Assembly: GCA_028292245.1 (NCBI GenBank)
Contig: JAQGMS010000104.1
Span: forward strand, 1-51,749
Direction: 5' to 3'
Origin: Ramlibacter sp.
Lineage (GTDB): Bacteria; Pseudomonadota; Gammaproteobacteria; Burkholderiales; Burkholderiaceae_C
Length of the DNA: 51,749 nucleotides
Part shown: one piece after another, positions 23,635 through 31,461 of the stretch
Layout: each line of letters opens with the position of its first letter
How positions within the stretch are numbered: the first letter of the stretch is position 1
Notes under the pieces: model-generated
Told to the model about the DNA's origin: nothing
Databases searched by the model: none
The model's input: only the letters and a program-made list of their open reading frames with translations
Translations under genes and position numbers: made by a program

Positions 23635-24663
23635 ATGACAACCTTACAAATCCGCCCCGCCGTCGCCTACGTGGCCAACGCGGACAGCCGCGACATCAGC
23701 GTGCTGAAGCTCGACCGCGACAAGGGCACCGTGCAGGTGATGCAGACGCTCGACGTGGGCGGCACCGTGATGCCGATGGCGTTCAGCCCCGACAAGCGCT
23801 TTCTCTACGCGGCGCTGCGCTCCGAGCCGTACAGCGTCGCGACCTTCTCGATTGATCCGCGCACCGGCGCGCTCGCGCGCATCGGCACCGCGGCGCTGCC
23901 CGACAGCATGGCCAACATCATGACGGACCGCACCGGCCGCTGGCTCTTTGCGGCCTCGTACGGCGGCAACAAGATCAGCGTCAGCCCGATCGGCGCGGAC
24001 GGCGTGGCCGGCACCGCCACCTCGGTGATCCCCACCGGCAAGAACGCGCACGCGGCGGTCATCGATGCCGCAAATCGCAACCTGCTGGTCACCAATCTCG
24101 GCAGCAATCAGGTGCTGCAGTACCGCTTCGACCCGGCGACCGGCAGGCTCACGCCGAATGAGCCGCCCGCCTTCGCCACGCGTGCCGGCGCCGGCCCGCG
24201 CCACATCGTGCTGCACCCCGACGGCAAGCACGCATACCTGCTGCACGAGCTGGACGCCTCGCTCGACGTGCTGGCCTGGGACGCGCAGCGCGGCACGCTG
24301 AGCCTCATCAAGACCGTGTCGACGCTGCCCGCAGGCTTTCGCGACAAGCCATGGGCCGCCGATCTGCACCTCACGCCCGACGGCCGCTACTTGTACACCA
24401 GCGAGCGCAACTCGCACACGCTGGCGATGTGGGCGGTCGACGCGGCCAGCGGCGACGTGAGATTGATCGGCCACCAGCCGACGGAAAAACAGCCGCGCGG
24501 ATTCCAGATCGATTCGACCGGCACCTGGCTGCTGGCGGTGGGCCAGGCATCGCACGGCCTGACGGCGTATCGCATCGACCCCGCGACAGGCAAGTTGACG
24601 GCGCAAGCGCAACTGCCGGTCGGCAAGAACCCGAACTGGGTCGAGATCGTCGACTTGCAGTAG
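23635..24663 (+). CDS. Lactonase family protein (6-phosphogluconolactonase-like beta-propeller)
   Basis: This 342-residue protein is a seven-bladed YbhE/Pgl-type lactonase without a signal peptide. Blade motifs include MAFSPDKRFLYAALR, MTDRTGRWLFAASYGG, GPRHIVLHPDGKHAYLLHE, ADLHLTPDGRYLYTSER and FQIDSTGTWLLAVGQ, plus the late Gln-rich end VGKNPNWVEIV. The enzyme would hydrolyse 6-phosphogluconolactone in the oxidative pentose-phosphate route, or a related sugar lactone; no zwf/edd neighbours confirm this. It ends 10 nt from the convergent RraA-like gene. Confidence 0.87.
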   Translation: MTTLQIRPAVAYVANADSRDISVLKLDRDKGTVQVMQTLDVGGTVMPMAFSPDKRFLYAALRSEPYSVATFSIDPRTGALARIGTAALPDSMANIMTDRTGRWLFAASYGGNKISVSPIGADGVAGTATSVIPTGKNAHAAVIDAANRNLLVTNLGSNQVLQYRFDPATGRLTPNEPPAFATRAGAGPRHIVLHPDGKHAYLLHELDASLDVLAWDAQRGTLSLIKTVSTLPAGFRDKPWAADLHLTPDGRYLYTSERNSHTLAMWAVDAASGDVRLIGHQPTEKQPRGFQIDSTGTWLLAVGQASHGLTAYRIDPATGKLTAQAQLPVGKNPNWVEIVDLQ

Positions 24664-24673
24664 CGGTGTTCGC

Positions 24674-25324
24674 TCAAAACTTCCCGAACTGCAAATAGGC
24701 CTTCTGCGGATCCATACCTCCAAGAATCGCGGTGCGCACCTTGCTCTCGGTCGCCATCGCGATCTCCGCCAACTCCACCACTGCGCTCACGATCGCCTTC
24801 GGCACGCGCAATAGGCCGTCGCGGTCGCCGAGCAGGTAGTCGCCGGGCGCCACCACCACGTCGCCGATGCGGATCTCGACTTCCACCGCGCGCGGCAGCC
24901 AGTAGCCGACGATGTCGCGCGGCGTGAAGCCGCGCGACCAGGTCTGGAAGCCCATCTCGATCAGGAAGTCCACATCGCGCACGAAGCCGTCGGCCACGCA
25001 GCCCAGCACGCCCTTGTTGCGCAGCGTCTCCGCCGACAGCTCGCCCATGTGCGCGACCACCCGGTCATTGGGCTGCGACACCCAGATGTGGCCCGCTTTC
25101 GCCTGAGACAGCAAACCGGTCCAGGCCACCAGCGTCTCGTGCGGGTCGACCCCGGGGTCGACCTTGCCGTCGATGGTGAAAGCCGGGCCGGCCAGCCGGC
25201 GCTCGGGGAACAGCGGCCGCAGCTCGGGAGGAAAGGTGAAGTCGCGCAGGCCCATGGCGCGCATGACGTCGTGGACGACGCCGGTGTAGCACTTGGAGAG
25301 GCGATCGGAGATGGGATCGGTCAT
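24674..25324 (-). CDS. RraA-like family protein
   Basis: This 216-residue protein has the RraA/HMG aldolase fold. Visible features are VVHDVMRAMG near the N-terminus, RLAGPAFTI, GELSAETLRNKGVLGCVADGFVRDVDFL (the conserved G-E-L...G.V.DG..RD region), and VVVAPGDYLLGDRDGLLRVP. Family members are either 4-hydroxy-4-methyl-2-oxoglutarate/oxaloacetate aldolases or RNase E inhibitors. The intact DG..RD and GD..G..R motifs favour an aldolase-like or unknown metal-dependent lyase role. It stands alone, convergent with the lactonase gene. Confidence 0.85.
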   Translation of the reverse strand: MTDPISDRLSKCYTGVVHDVMRAMGLRDFTFPPELRPLFPERRLAGPAFTIDGKVDPGVDPHETLVAWTGLLSQAKAGHIWVSQPNDRVVAHMGELSAETLRNKGVLGCVADGFVRDVDFLIEMGFQTWSRGFTPRDIVGYWLPRAVEVEIRIGDVVVAPGDYLLGDRDGLLRVPKAIVSAVVELAEIAMATESKVRTAILGGMDPQKAYLQFGKF

Positions 25325-25378
25325 GCGCGCTGCTCCTGGAGGTTCTGCTCCCGTTGTAGCAGAGCGCGCAGGCGGGCG

Positions 25379-26950
25379 CTAGGGGCAGCTCGTCACCGAC
25401 CAATAAGACGGGGTCCACTCCGGCGGGCTGTTCACGTTCCAGACCGAATTGGACTTTGCGGTCGCGGTGTAGAGCGTGCCATTGCGCAGCACCCGGTCAC
25501 CGGACATGTAGCGGGTGGTGGTGTTCCACGCGGGCGCGCTGCACGCGGGAGCCGGAGCCGGCGCCGGGGACGGCGCAGGCGTGGGTGCCGGTGCGGGCGC
25601 GGGAGCCGGCGCCGGTGCCGGCGCGCCGCAGCTCGTCACCGACCAATAGCTCGGTGTCCACTCCGGCGGGCTGTTCACGTTCCATGCGGATGCCGATGCG
25701 TCGGTCGCCACGTACATGGTGCCATTGCGCATCACGGTGTCGCGCGGCATGTAGCGCGTGGTCGTATTCCACGCAGGCGGGTTGCAACTGGGCGCGGGGG
25801 CCGGTGCGCTCGCCGCACCCGTCGTGTACAAGAGCCCGGCCGACTGCGTGTCGAAGCCGCCCGCTGCGACGGCCGCGCGGTCGGCAGCGGCGGACATCGT
25901 GACCGCTCGCCAGTTGGTGTCGGTGCCGGGCATGGCCTGCGCGGTGAAGCTTGCGCCTCCGTTGGTGGACAGCAGCACGCGCCCGGCCGTGGAGCCGGTG
26001 TTGGAAACCGTGGCGCCGATGGTCTGCCCGTCGCCGGACATGGCCAGGAAGGTGTAGTCGGCGACCAGGCTGTAGCCCTTGGTCCAACTGCCGCCGCTGT
26101 CGTGGGAGACATAGATACCGGTCCCCGGTCCGCCGCCGAAGCTGTTGGCCACCACGGCGATCGTTGCGCCGTCCGCCGAGACCTTCACGCGGTACCAGTG
26201 CTCGGCCACAGCGGCCGCGGGCGAGCCCACCAAAACGGTGACGGCCTTCCAGGTGGCGCCAGTGTCACGCGACAGGTAGATCTCGCCGTTGTGCGAGACG
26301 GCCACCAGGACGCGCCCGTCCGCCGAACTGTCGAGCCAGCGCCACCACCGCTCCTGCGGCGCGTCGGGCAGCGTGGCCGCGTGCCAGGTGGCACCGGCGT
26401 CATTGCTGAGGACGATGCGCCCGTTCTGGATGGCGGCTGCGACGTGTTGCCCGTCCTGCGACACGCTCACCGCCTCGAATGCGATGCCGTTGGGGTCGTA
26501 GACCAGCGGGCTGCTGGTCACCTGCAGCCAGGTGCGGCCGCGGTCGGTGCTGGTGTACATGCCGACGCCGTACTGCACCGCGAAGATGCGGTCGCCCGTG
26601 GCCGACATCGCGCTGGAAATCCAGGTGCCCGACGGGCTGTTGCCCGCGGTCCAGGATGCGCCGCCGTCGGCCGAAACGTAGATCGCGCCACCCGCCGTCC
26701 CCGCTGCCAGGACGTCGCCGGCCGCGCTGGACGAAAGCGAATGCCAGATCTGCGGCGTCGAATACGCCACGCTCCAGGACGGCGCCGAAGTCGCTGCCCG
26801 CAGCGGCACGGCAGCGCTCATCGGCGCGCCCAATGGCGTCGGCGCATCGGTCGGCACCCCGCCGTCCCCACCGCCACCGCAAGCGCTCAGCCATAAGGCC
26901 GCGAGGGCGACGCTGGTGAGCCGAAGGCGGGGGTGGGACAGCTGCTGCAT
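25379..26950 (-). CDS. BNR-propeller lipoprotein with two C-terminal CBM5/12-like modules
   Basis: This 523-residue protein has a lipoprotein signal ending LSAC (Cys24) followed by a Gly-rich tether. Residues about 55-365 form a propeller of BNR/Asp-box repeats (SADGGASWT, STDRGRTWL, SNDAGATWH, SRDTGATWK, SHDSGGSWT, STNGGASFT). Two nearly identical 53-residue modules (389-441 and 470-522, W..TTRYM..D.V.RNG..Y.A) resemble CBM5/12 chitin-binding modules and are joined by an Ala-Pro linker. It is likely surface-anchored and polysaccharide-binding. The ATG at 26950 begins the signal; upstream open frame is a shadow. The Shine-Dalgarno is poor. Confidence 0.8.
   Translation of the reverse strand: MQQLSHPRLRLTSVALAALWLSACGGGGDGGVPTDAPTPLGAPMSAAVPLRAATSAPSWSVAYSTPQIWHSLSSSAAGDVLAAGTAGGAIYVSADGGASWTAGNSPSGTWISSAMSATGDRIFAVQYGVGMYTSTDRGRTWLQVTSSPLVYDPNGIAFEAVSVSQDGQHVAAAIQNGRIVLSNDAGATWHAATLPDAPQERWWRWLDSSADGRVLVAVSHNGEIYLSRDTGATWKAVTVLVGSPAAAVAEHWYRVKVSADGATIAVVANSFGGGPGTGIYVSHDSGGSWTKGYSLVADYTFLAMSGDGQTIGATVSNTGSTAGRVLLSTNGGASFTAQAMPGTDTNWRAVTMSAAADRAAVAAGGFDTQSAGLLYTTGAASAPAPAPSCNPPAWNTTTRYMPRDTVMRNGTMYVATDASASAWNVNSPPEWTPSYWSVTSCGAPAPAPAPAPAPAPTPAPSPAPAPAPACSAPAWNTTTRYMSGDRVLRNGTLYTATAKSNSVWNVNSPPEWTPSYWSVTSCP
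25385..25543. repeat. 159-bp direct repeat, copy A (carbohydrate-binding module)
   Basis: This 159-nt unit encodes the C-terminal 53-residue CBM5/12-like module and recurs in the same orientation at 25628-25786. Most bases are shared, with blocks of perfect identity at both ends, pointing to a recent internal duplication. Confidence 0.8.
25628..25786. repeat. 159-bp direct repeat, copy B (carbohydrate-binding module)
   Basis: This is the second copy of the module-coding unit at 25385-25543, separated from it by an 84-nt GC-rich linker coding for Ala-Pro repeats. Its encoded module differs from copy A mainly in the central loop (DASASA instead of AKSNSV). Confidence 0.8.
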
Positions 26951-27119
26951 TGCAGGGATTCTGTTTGCATGCTTGTGGTCGCCCGCGTAAGCAAACGCCG
27001 CAAACGCCCGCCTGCCTTTTCGCACACGAATCGTCACAGTGGAACACTTGCAGCGGCGCCAAGCGTGCCCATCTTTGCCGCAGGTGCCTGTGGAGGCGCC
27101 ATCACGACAAGGCCCTGCC

Positions 27120-27395
27120 ATGTGGAAACGCCTGCCCCTGCTCTGGACCGTGCTGCGCGGTGACGCGCGGCAACTGTGGTTTGCGCTGCGCCACCCGGCC
27201 GCACCGGGCTGGCTGAAGTGGGGCACCTTGCTGATCGTGCTGTACGTGGTCTCGCCGATCGACCTGATCCCGGACTTCATCCCCTTCGTCGGCTTCCTCG
27301 ACGACATCGTGCTGGTGCCGCTGGCCGTCCGCTGGCTGCTCAAGCGCCTGCCGCCGGAGATTGCGCAGGCGGCGGCGAGCCGGCGCGCCAGCTAG
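27120..27395 (+). CDS. YkvA-like DUF1232 membrane protein
   Basis: This small 91-residue protein carries the DUF1232 core: WLKWGTLLIVLYVVSPIDLIPDFIP followed by VGFLDDIVLVPLAVRWLL, that is, two hydrophobic segments with the conserved SPIDLIPD turn. Its function is unknown. I chose ATG 27120 as the family-typical start; a frame upstream to 27039 is open but adds unlike sequence. It is divergent from the propeller lipoprotein gene. Confidence 0.85.
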   Translation: MWKRLPLLWTVLRGDARQLWFALRHPAAPGWLKWGTLLIVLYVVSPIDLIPDFIPFVGFLDDIVLVPLAVRWLLKRLPPEIAQAAASRRAS

Positions 27396-27498
27396 AGGCT
27401 CAGAGCATCCTCCTACAGCACGGCTGCCGTCGCGCTGACGGCGCTCGTGCGTCGCGCGCCTAGGATCGGTGGCATATCCAACCCACGGAGGAACCCGC

Positions 27499-27669
27499 AT
27501 GCCCGACCTCAACGACGCCACCCCCGAGCCGCCGCCGGAATCCAAAGCCAAACTGGAAAAGGCGGAGGAAGAAAGCCGCAAGCTCGACTCGCCCGAGCGC
27601 ACCAACGACTCCACCATCGACCCCGACCGGCCGGTGAAAGACATCCTCAAGGGCTATCACGGAGGGTAG
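27499..27669 (+). CDS. Small hydrophilic protein of unknown function
   Basis: A 56-residue, highly charged and probably disordered protein (rich in Pro, Glu, Lys, Asp and Ser) ending DILKGYHGG. A good GGAGG Shine-Dalgarno lies 7 nt before the ATG at 27499. It has no domain I recognise. It stands between the DUF1232 gene and the SGNH hydrolase gene, about 60 nt before the latter. Confidence 0.6.
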   Translation: MPDLNDATPEPPPESKAKLEKAEEESRKLDSPERTNDSTIDPDRPVKDILKGYHGG

Positions 27670-27732
27670 TTCAAATAGAGGGCGACACGGCGTCGCGGCG
27701 GCGATATAAAGCCCCTGCAACAAGGGGAACAC

Positions 27733-28596
27733 ATGCCGCTGCCCGCCATCACCATCACGCCCGGCCAATACCTTGGCGGCGGTGAAGTCCCGCCCTACCC
27801 CATCGAGCAATTCACCCACCGCTGCCTGGCGCAAGGCGACTCGTGGTTTTCGATCGGTGCGTTTCCGCCCTACCTCACCACCAACCTGCTATTCGGGCTG
27901 AAGCTGGCCGCGTCCACCTGCATCGTCAATTGCGCCGTGCCGGGCAAGGTGCTGCAGCACATGACAGACACAACCACCAGCGACACGTTCCTGCAGATGC
28001 TGAACGGCGCACTGCAGGCGAAGTTCGACGGCATCCTGCTTTCGGGCGGCGGCAACGACCTGATCGACGCCCTGCAGTCGACCGATGCCGATCCCGCCAA
28101 ACGCTTGCTGCGACTGCAAGCCGAGTGGGGACCGCCCGGAACTGGCGGCGCCAGGTACATCAGCGACGCGGGCTGGACCGTCTTCGAATCGCACCTCCAG
28201 GACGTCTTCAGCCGCTTCATCACGGCGCGCGACCAGGGCGTCAACCAGAACGTGCCGGTGATCTTCCACACCTATGACATGGCGGCACCGCGGCCCGCGG
28301 GCGCCGGCTTCGGCTTTGGTCCCTGGCTCTCGAAGGCGCTGACGGCGTTCAACGTGCCGGGGCCGGACTGGAACGATGTTTCGACAGAGCTGTTCGACAG
28401 GCTGCACCAGTTGCTCTCGCGCCTGGAGCAGATCCACGCCAACGTGCATCTGGTGGACACATTGGGCACGCTGACCAGGGCCGGCAACAGCGACCCCGGC
28501 GCGACCGCGGACTGGCAGAACGAGATTCACCCGACCAAGGCGGGGTACAAGAAATTGTCGGCGAAATGGGCGGTGATGCTGGACGCGGTGCTGTAG
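27733..28596 (+). CDS. SGNH/GDSL-type hydrolase
   Basis: This 287-residue protein has SGNH blocks in order: GDSW with the putative nucleophile Ser37 (block I), GGGND at 105-109 with the oxyanion Asn (block III), and NEIHPT with His266 near the C-terminus (block V). It lacks a signal peptide. The substrate (an ester or acyl/acetyl group) is unknown. AAGGGGAA serves as Shine-Dalgarno. It is convergent with the RTX/FG-GAP gene, with a 27-nt gap. Confidence 0.75.
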   Translation: MPLPAITITPGQYLGGGEVPPYPIEQFTHRCLAQGDSWFSIGAFPPYLTTNLLFGLKLAASTCIVNCAVPGKVLQHMTDTTTSDTFLQMLNGALQAKFDGILLSGGGNDLIDALQSTDADPAKRLLRLQAEWGPPGTGGARYISDAGWTVFESHLQDVFSRFITARDQGVNQNVPVIFHTYDMAAPRPAGAGFGFGPWLSKALTAFNVPGPDWNDVSTELFDRLHQLLSRLEQIHANVHLVDTLGTLTRAGNSDPGATADWQNEIHPTKAGYKKLSAKWAVMLDAVL

Positions 28597-28623
28597 CCCG
28601 AGTCCGGACAGAAGCCGCCGCGC

Positions 28624-30990
28624 CTATTGATACGCAAGACCGTGCGCAGCCAACCCAACCAAGTCGATGTGGGCGAGATTGAACGAGGTATCTGCCGCCA
28701 TCCTGGCCAAGGCGGCTTGCGTGTACGCGCCGCTGTCGAGGAGGCCCTTGTAATAGGCCAGGTCGCCGGCCGGCGGCGCCGAGCCCACCACGTTGGTGTA
28801 CAGCGTCGTCACCAACGTTGCGTTTGCAATATTCGCTCCCAGGCGGGCCTGCAGCGCAAGTTGCATGAGATCGTCCTGCCCCATCCCCGCGTCGATCAGC
28901 GACAAGCCGATGCCCACGTACGCCGCGTTGCCGACCGAAGCCGCGCCGAACACCGCGCCCAGGTACCGGGCCACCGTGCCCGCATGGCCGTCCAGGTCGA
29001 GCGCGAGCTTGGTGTCGGCGAATTGGAGCCGCTCGATTGCCGAGAGATGGTCCGTGTTGAAGGCGCCGTTGCCCACGGTCCAGCCGTCGGCGACGTGGCT
29101 CACGCTGGCCTGCGCCATCGGCGTGGCATAGACGACCTTGTCGACGCCGGCGGACCCGGCGATATGGTCGGCACGCGGTCCGGCATGGAACACCAGGCCG
29201 GTGGCGTTGCCCGTGAAGATGTCGTTGCTGTAGACCGTCAGGCTTGAATCGGTGGCCCCCACGAGTTCGGGGATTCCATCGCCATCCACATCCATGGCGT
29301 GCATGCTCGTATAGCCGGCGAAGGTGCGGGCCACCGTGAAATGGCCGGCGCCGTCGTTGAGCAGCAGGTCGGCGCTGTGCGTCGAGCCATCCGTCACCGC
29401 GAGGATGTCGTCGGCGCCGTCGCCGTTGAAATCCACCACTTCCACGAACTTGTACCAGTAGCCTGCGTGGTCGGCCGGGTCTTGCGCGAACCGCGGCTGC
29501 GTCTCGTCGGAAAAATTCCCGCCGCCATGATTGACCAGGAACTGAAGGTACGGCACTTGATAGAACTGCGAACGTTCACCGCCGTTGGTTGCGGACACAA
29601 CGAGGTCGCGCAGCCCGTCGCCGTTCAGGTCGATGCCGGTGATCGCCACGATGTTCTCACTCGAAACGCCGGTCAAGGGAAGCGCGTGGACGCCGCTGGC
29701 GGGGAACACCCCGGGCGCCGACGCCAGCAACAGTTGCGAAGGCGTGCCCGTCCGGCCCTCCCAGGTGCCGAGCACTATATCGGCGCGGCCATCCGCATTC
29801 AGGTCGCCGATGTACGACCAGGTGTTGCCGGGGGTATATGTGCCCACAACCTGCACGGACGCCGGGAACAAGGCGGAGTTCGTCGTGAATCCACCGGCGC
29901 CGTTGCTGAAGATCACCTGGTTGGCCTTGCCGCCGGGATCGTTCAAGCCATCCACCAGCACATCGGGTGAGCCGTTGCCGTCGATGTCGCCGATCGAAAG
30001 GCCATGGCCCTGCGTCAGCCGCTGCTCCAATTGCGCGCTTTGGTCGGTGAGCTTGCCGCCCGCGGAGACGAAAAGCCGGTTCTGCCCCCCATTGAAAGGA
30101 GGCTTGTCCGCGCCGAAATCCGGCACGAACACGTCGGTGATGCCGTCGCCGTTGAAATCGGCCCCGCCGACGCGCGCCGCGTAGTTGACGCTGGGGATCG
30201 CGCCCGCGAAAACGGAAGCGGTGCCGTCGGTGAACCCGCCGTGGCCGTCGCCCAGCACGATCTGCACCGGGCTGGCGACTTCCCCGGTGGACGGGCCGTC
30301 GATGCGGTTGACCCACAGGTCGCCAAAGCCGTCGCCATTGAAATCGCCTTCCAGCAGTTGCTGCACCCCGTTGCCGCCGGGAATGGCGACTGTCTGGTGG
30401 GAGCGGAACGGGCCGGTGAAATCCGCCACGCCCAGTGTCTCGACGATGTTGTCCGCTCCCCAGAACCGGAGCGTCTCCACATGTGCCAGCACGTCCGTGC
30501 CCGTGACGCCGTTGGCGAAGTGCTTGACCACCGTGAACGCGGCGGTTGCAGGGTCGTAGCTGACCGTCGCCTGGGAACTGCTTGCGCCGTAATAAATGAC
30601 GGTGTCACTGCCGCCGCCCAGGTCCATCGCGTTGCTGCTGGGGCCGGTCGGCCAGACGGAGTCATTGGCCGCCGAGCCGGTGATGCTGTTGTTGCCCGGC
30701 CCGAGTTGGAGGACATGGATGTTGACGAGCGTGTCGACCGTACCCCAACCGTCCTGCACCTGGCCGGTGACGAGGTTCACCACGATGGGCGAAGGCGAAT
30801 CCCAATACACGGCGGAGGACCAGGGGCTGGTGCCGATCAGCGTGTCGTTGCCCTGCTGGCCGAGCGCGTTGCCTACGGCGATGGTGATCGCGTCGTTGCC
30901 GGCGCCGCCATAGATGTTTGTGCCGTCCGCCAAACCCAGCGACGACTGGTTGATCACATCGTCGCCTGGCGTTCCGTTGTAGTTGCTCAT
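28624..30990 (-). CDS. RTX-like/FG-GAP repeat protein with C-terminal DUF4214
   Basis: This 788-residue protein is probably secreted by type I export, since it has no N-terminal signal. RTX-type nonapeptides are seen near residues 28-52 (GGAGNDAIT, GQQGNDTLI). The middle holds at least seven VCBS/FG-GAP calcium-loop repeats such as DFNGDGITD, DIDGNGSPD, DLNADGRAD, DLNGDGLRD and DVDGDGIPE, indicating an integrin-alpha-like propeller. The C-terminal ~100 residues resemble DUF4214 (LVTTLYTNVVGSAPPAGDLAYY). No exporter genes lie beside it. It may be an adhesin or S-layer-like matrix protein. Confidence 0.78.
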   Translation of the reverse strand: MSNYNGTPGDDVINQSSLGLADGTNIYGGAGNDAITIAVGNALGQQGNDTLIGTSPWSSAVYWDSPSPIVVNLVTGQVQDGWGTVDTLVNIHVLQLGPGNNSITGSAANDSVWPTGPSSNAMDLGGGSDTVIYYGASSSQATVSYDPATAAFTVVKHFANGVTGTDVLAHVETLRFWGADNIVETLGVADFTGPFRSHQTVAIPGGNGVQQLLEGDFNGDGFGDLWVNRIDGPSTGEVASPVQIVLGDGHGGFTDGTASVFAGAIPSVNYAARVGGADFNGDGITDVFVPDFGADKPPFNGGQNRLFVSAGGKLTDQSAQLEQRLTQGHGLSIGDIDGNGSPDVLVDGLNDPGGKANQVIFSNGAGGFTTNSALFPASVQVVGTYTPGNTWSYIGDLNADGRADIVLGTWEGRTGTPSQLLLASAPGVFPASGVHALPLTGVSSENIVAITGIDLNGDGLRDLVVSATNGGERSQFYQVPYLQFLVNHGGGNFSDETQPRFAQDPADHAGYWYKFVEVVDFNGDGADDILAVTDGSTHSADLLLNDGAGHFTVARTFAGYTSMHAMDVDGDGIPELVGATDSSLTVYSNDIFTGNATGLVFHAGPRADHIAGSAGVDKVVYATPMAQASVSHVADGWTVGNGAFNTDHLSAIERLQFADTKLALDLDGHAGTVARYLGAVFGAASVGNAAYVGIGLSLIDAGMGQDDLMQLALQARLGANIANATLVTTLYTNVVGSAPPAGDLAYYKGLLDSGAYTQAALARMAADTSFNLAHIDLVGLAAHGLAYQ

Positions 30991-31110
30991 GGCTGTACTC
31001 CGCCGTAATCCGGTGCGGTCATGATACGTCGGGACGCGGTAAACGCGAACCTAGACTGAGGACGCTACGCCCGGTAGGATGCGCCAAGGTATTACGTCAG
31101 GCGAAAACCC

Positions 31111-31458
31111 ATGTCGGATTTGAAGTCCCTTACCCAGAAGATCGTGCAGTTCCGTGACGAAAGGGACTGGGCGCAGTTTCACAACCCCAAGGACGTGGCG
31201 CTTTCACTGATGCTGGAGGCCGCCGAGGTTCTCGAGGTGTTCCAGTGGAAGGAAGGCCAAGCCATAGCGGCGACCGCCGGGCAACGGCAAGGCGATCTCG
31301 CCGACGAACTGGCGGACGTCCTGTACTACACGCTCCTGATGGCGCACGACCTCAAGATCGACCTGGTGCCTGCGCTCGAAGCCAAACTTCTGCGAAATGC
31401 GGAGAAATACCCTGTCGACAAGGCCAAGGGCTCCAACAAGAAGTACACGGAGCTGTAG
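31111..31458 (+). CDS. MazG-like nucleotide pyrophosphohydrolase
   Basis: This 115-residue, all-alpha NTP pyrophosphohydrolase of the MazG/dCTPP1-like type has metal-binding ExxE at E36/E39 (LEAAEVLEVFQW) and ExxD at E66/D69 (DELADVLYY). It would hydrolyse (d)NTPs, often non-canonical, to the monophosphate and PPi. Its stop lies 3 nt before the GTG of the helicase-S24 gene, so the two form a unit. In that setting it may deplete or sanitise nucleotides during phage or DNA-damage stress; that is inference from context. Confidence 0.88.
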   Translation: MSDLKSLTQKIVQFRDERDWAQFHNPKDVALSLMLEAAEVLEVFQWKEGQAIAATAGQRQGDLADELADVLYYTLLMAHDLKIDLVPALEAKLLRNAEKYPVDKAKGSNKKYTEL

Positions 31459-31461
31459 GCT

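Noticed and set aside
25544..25627. GC-rich repeated linker considered as a CRISPR or VNTR array
   Set aside because: It is in-frame Ala-Pro codon repetition within a protein linker, with no regular repeat-spacer structure.
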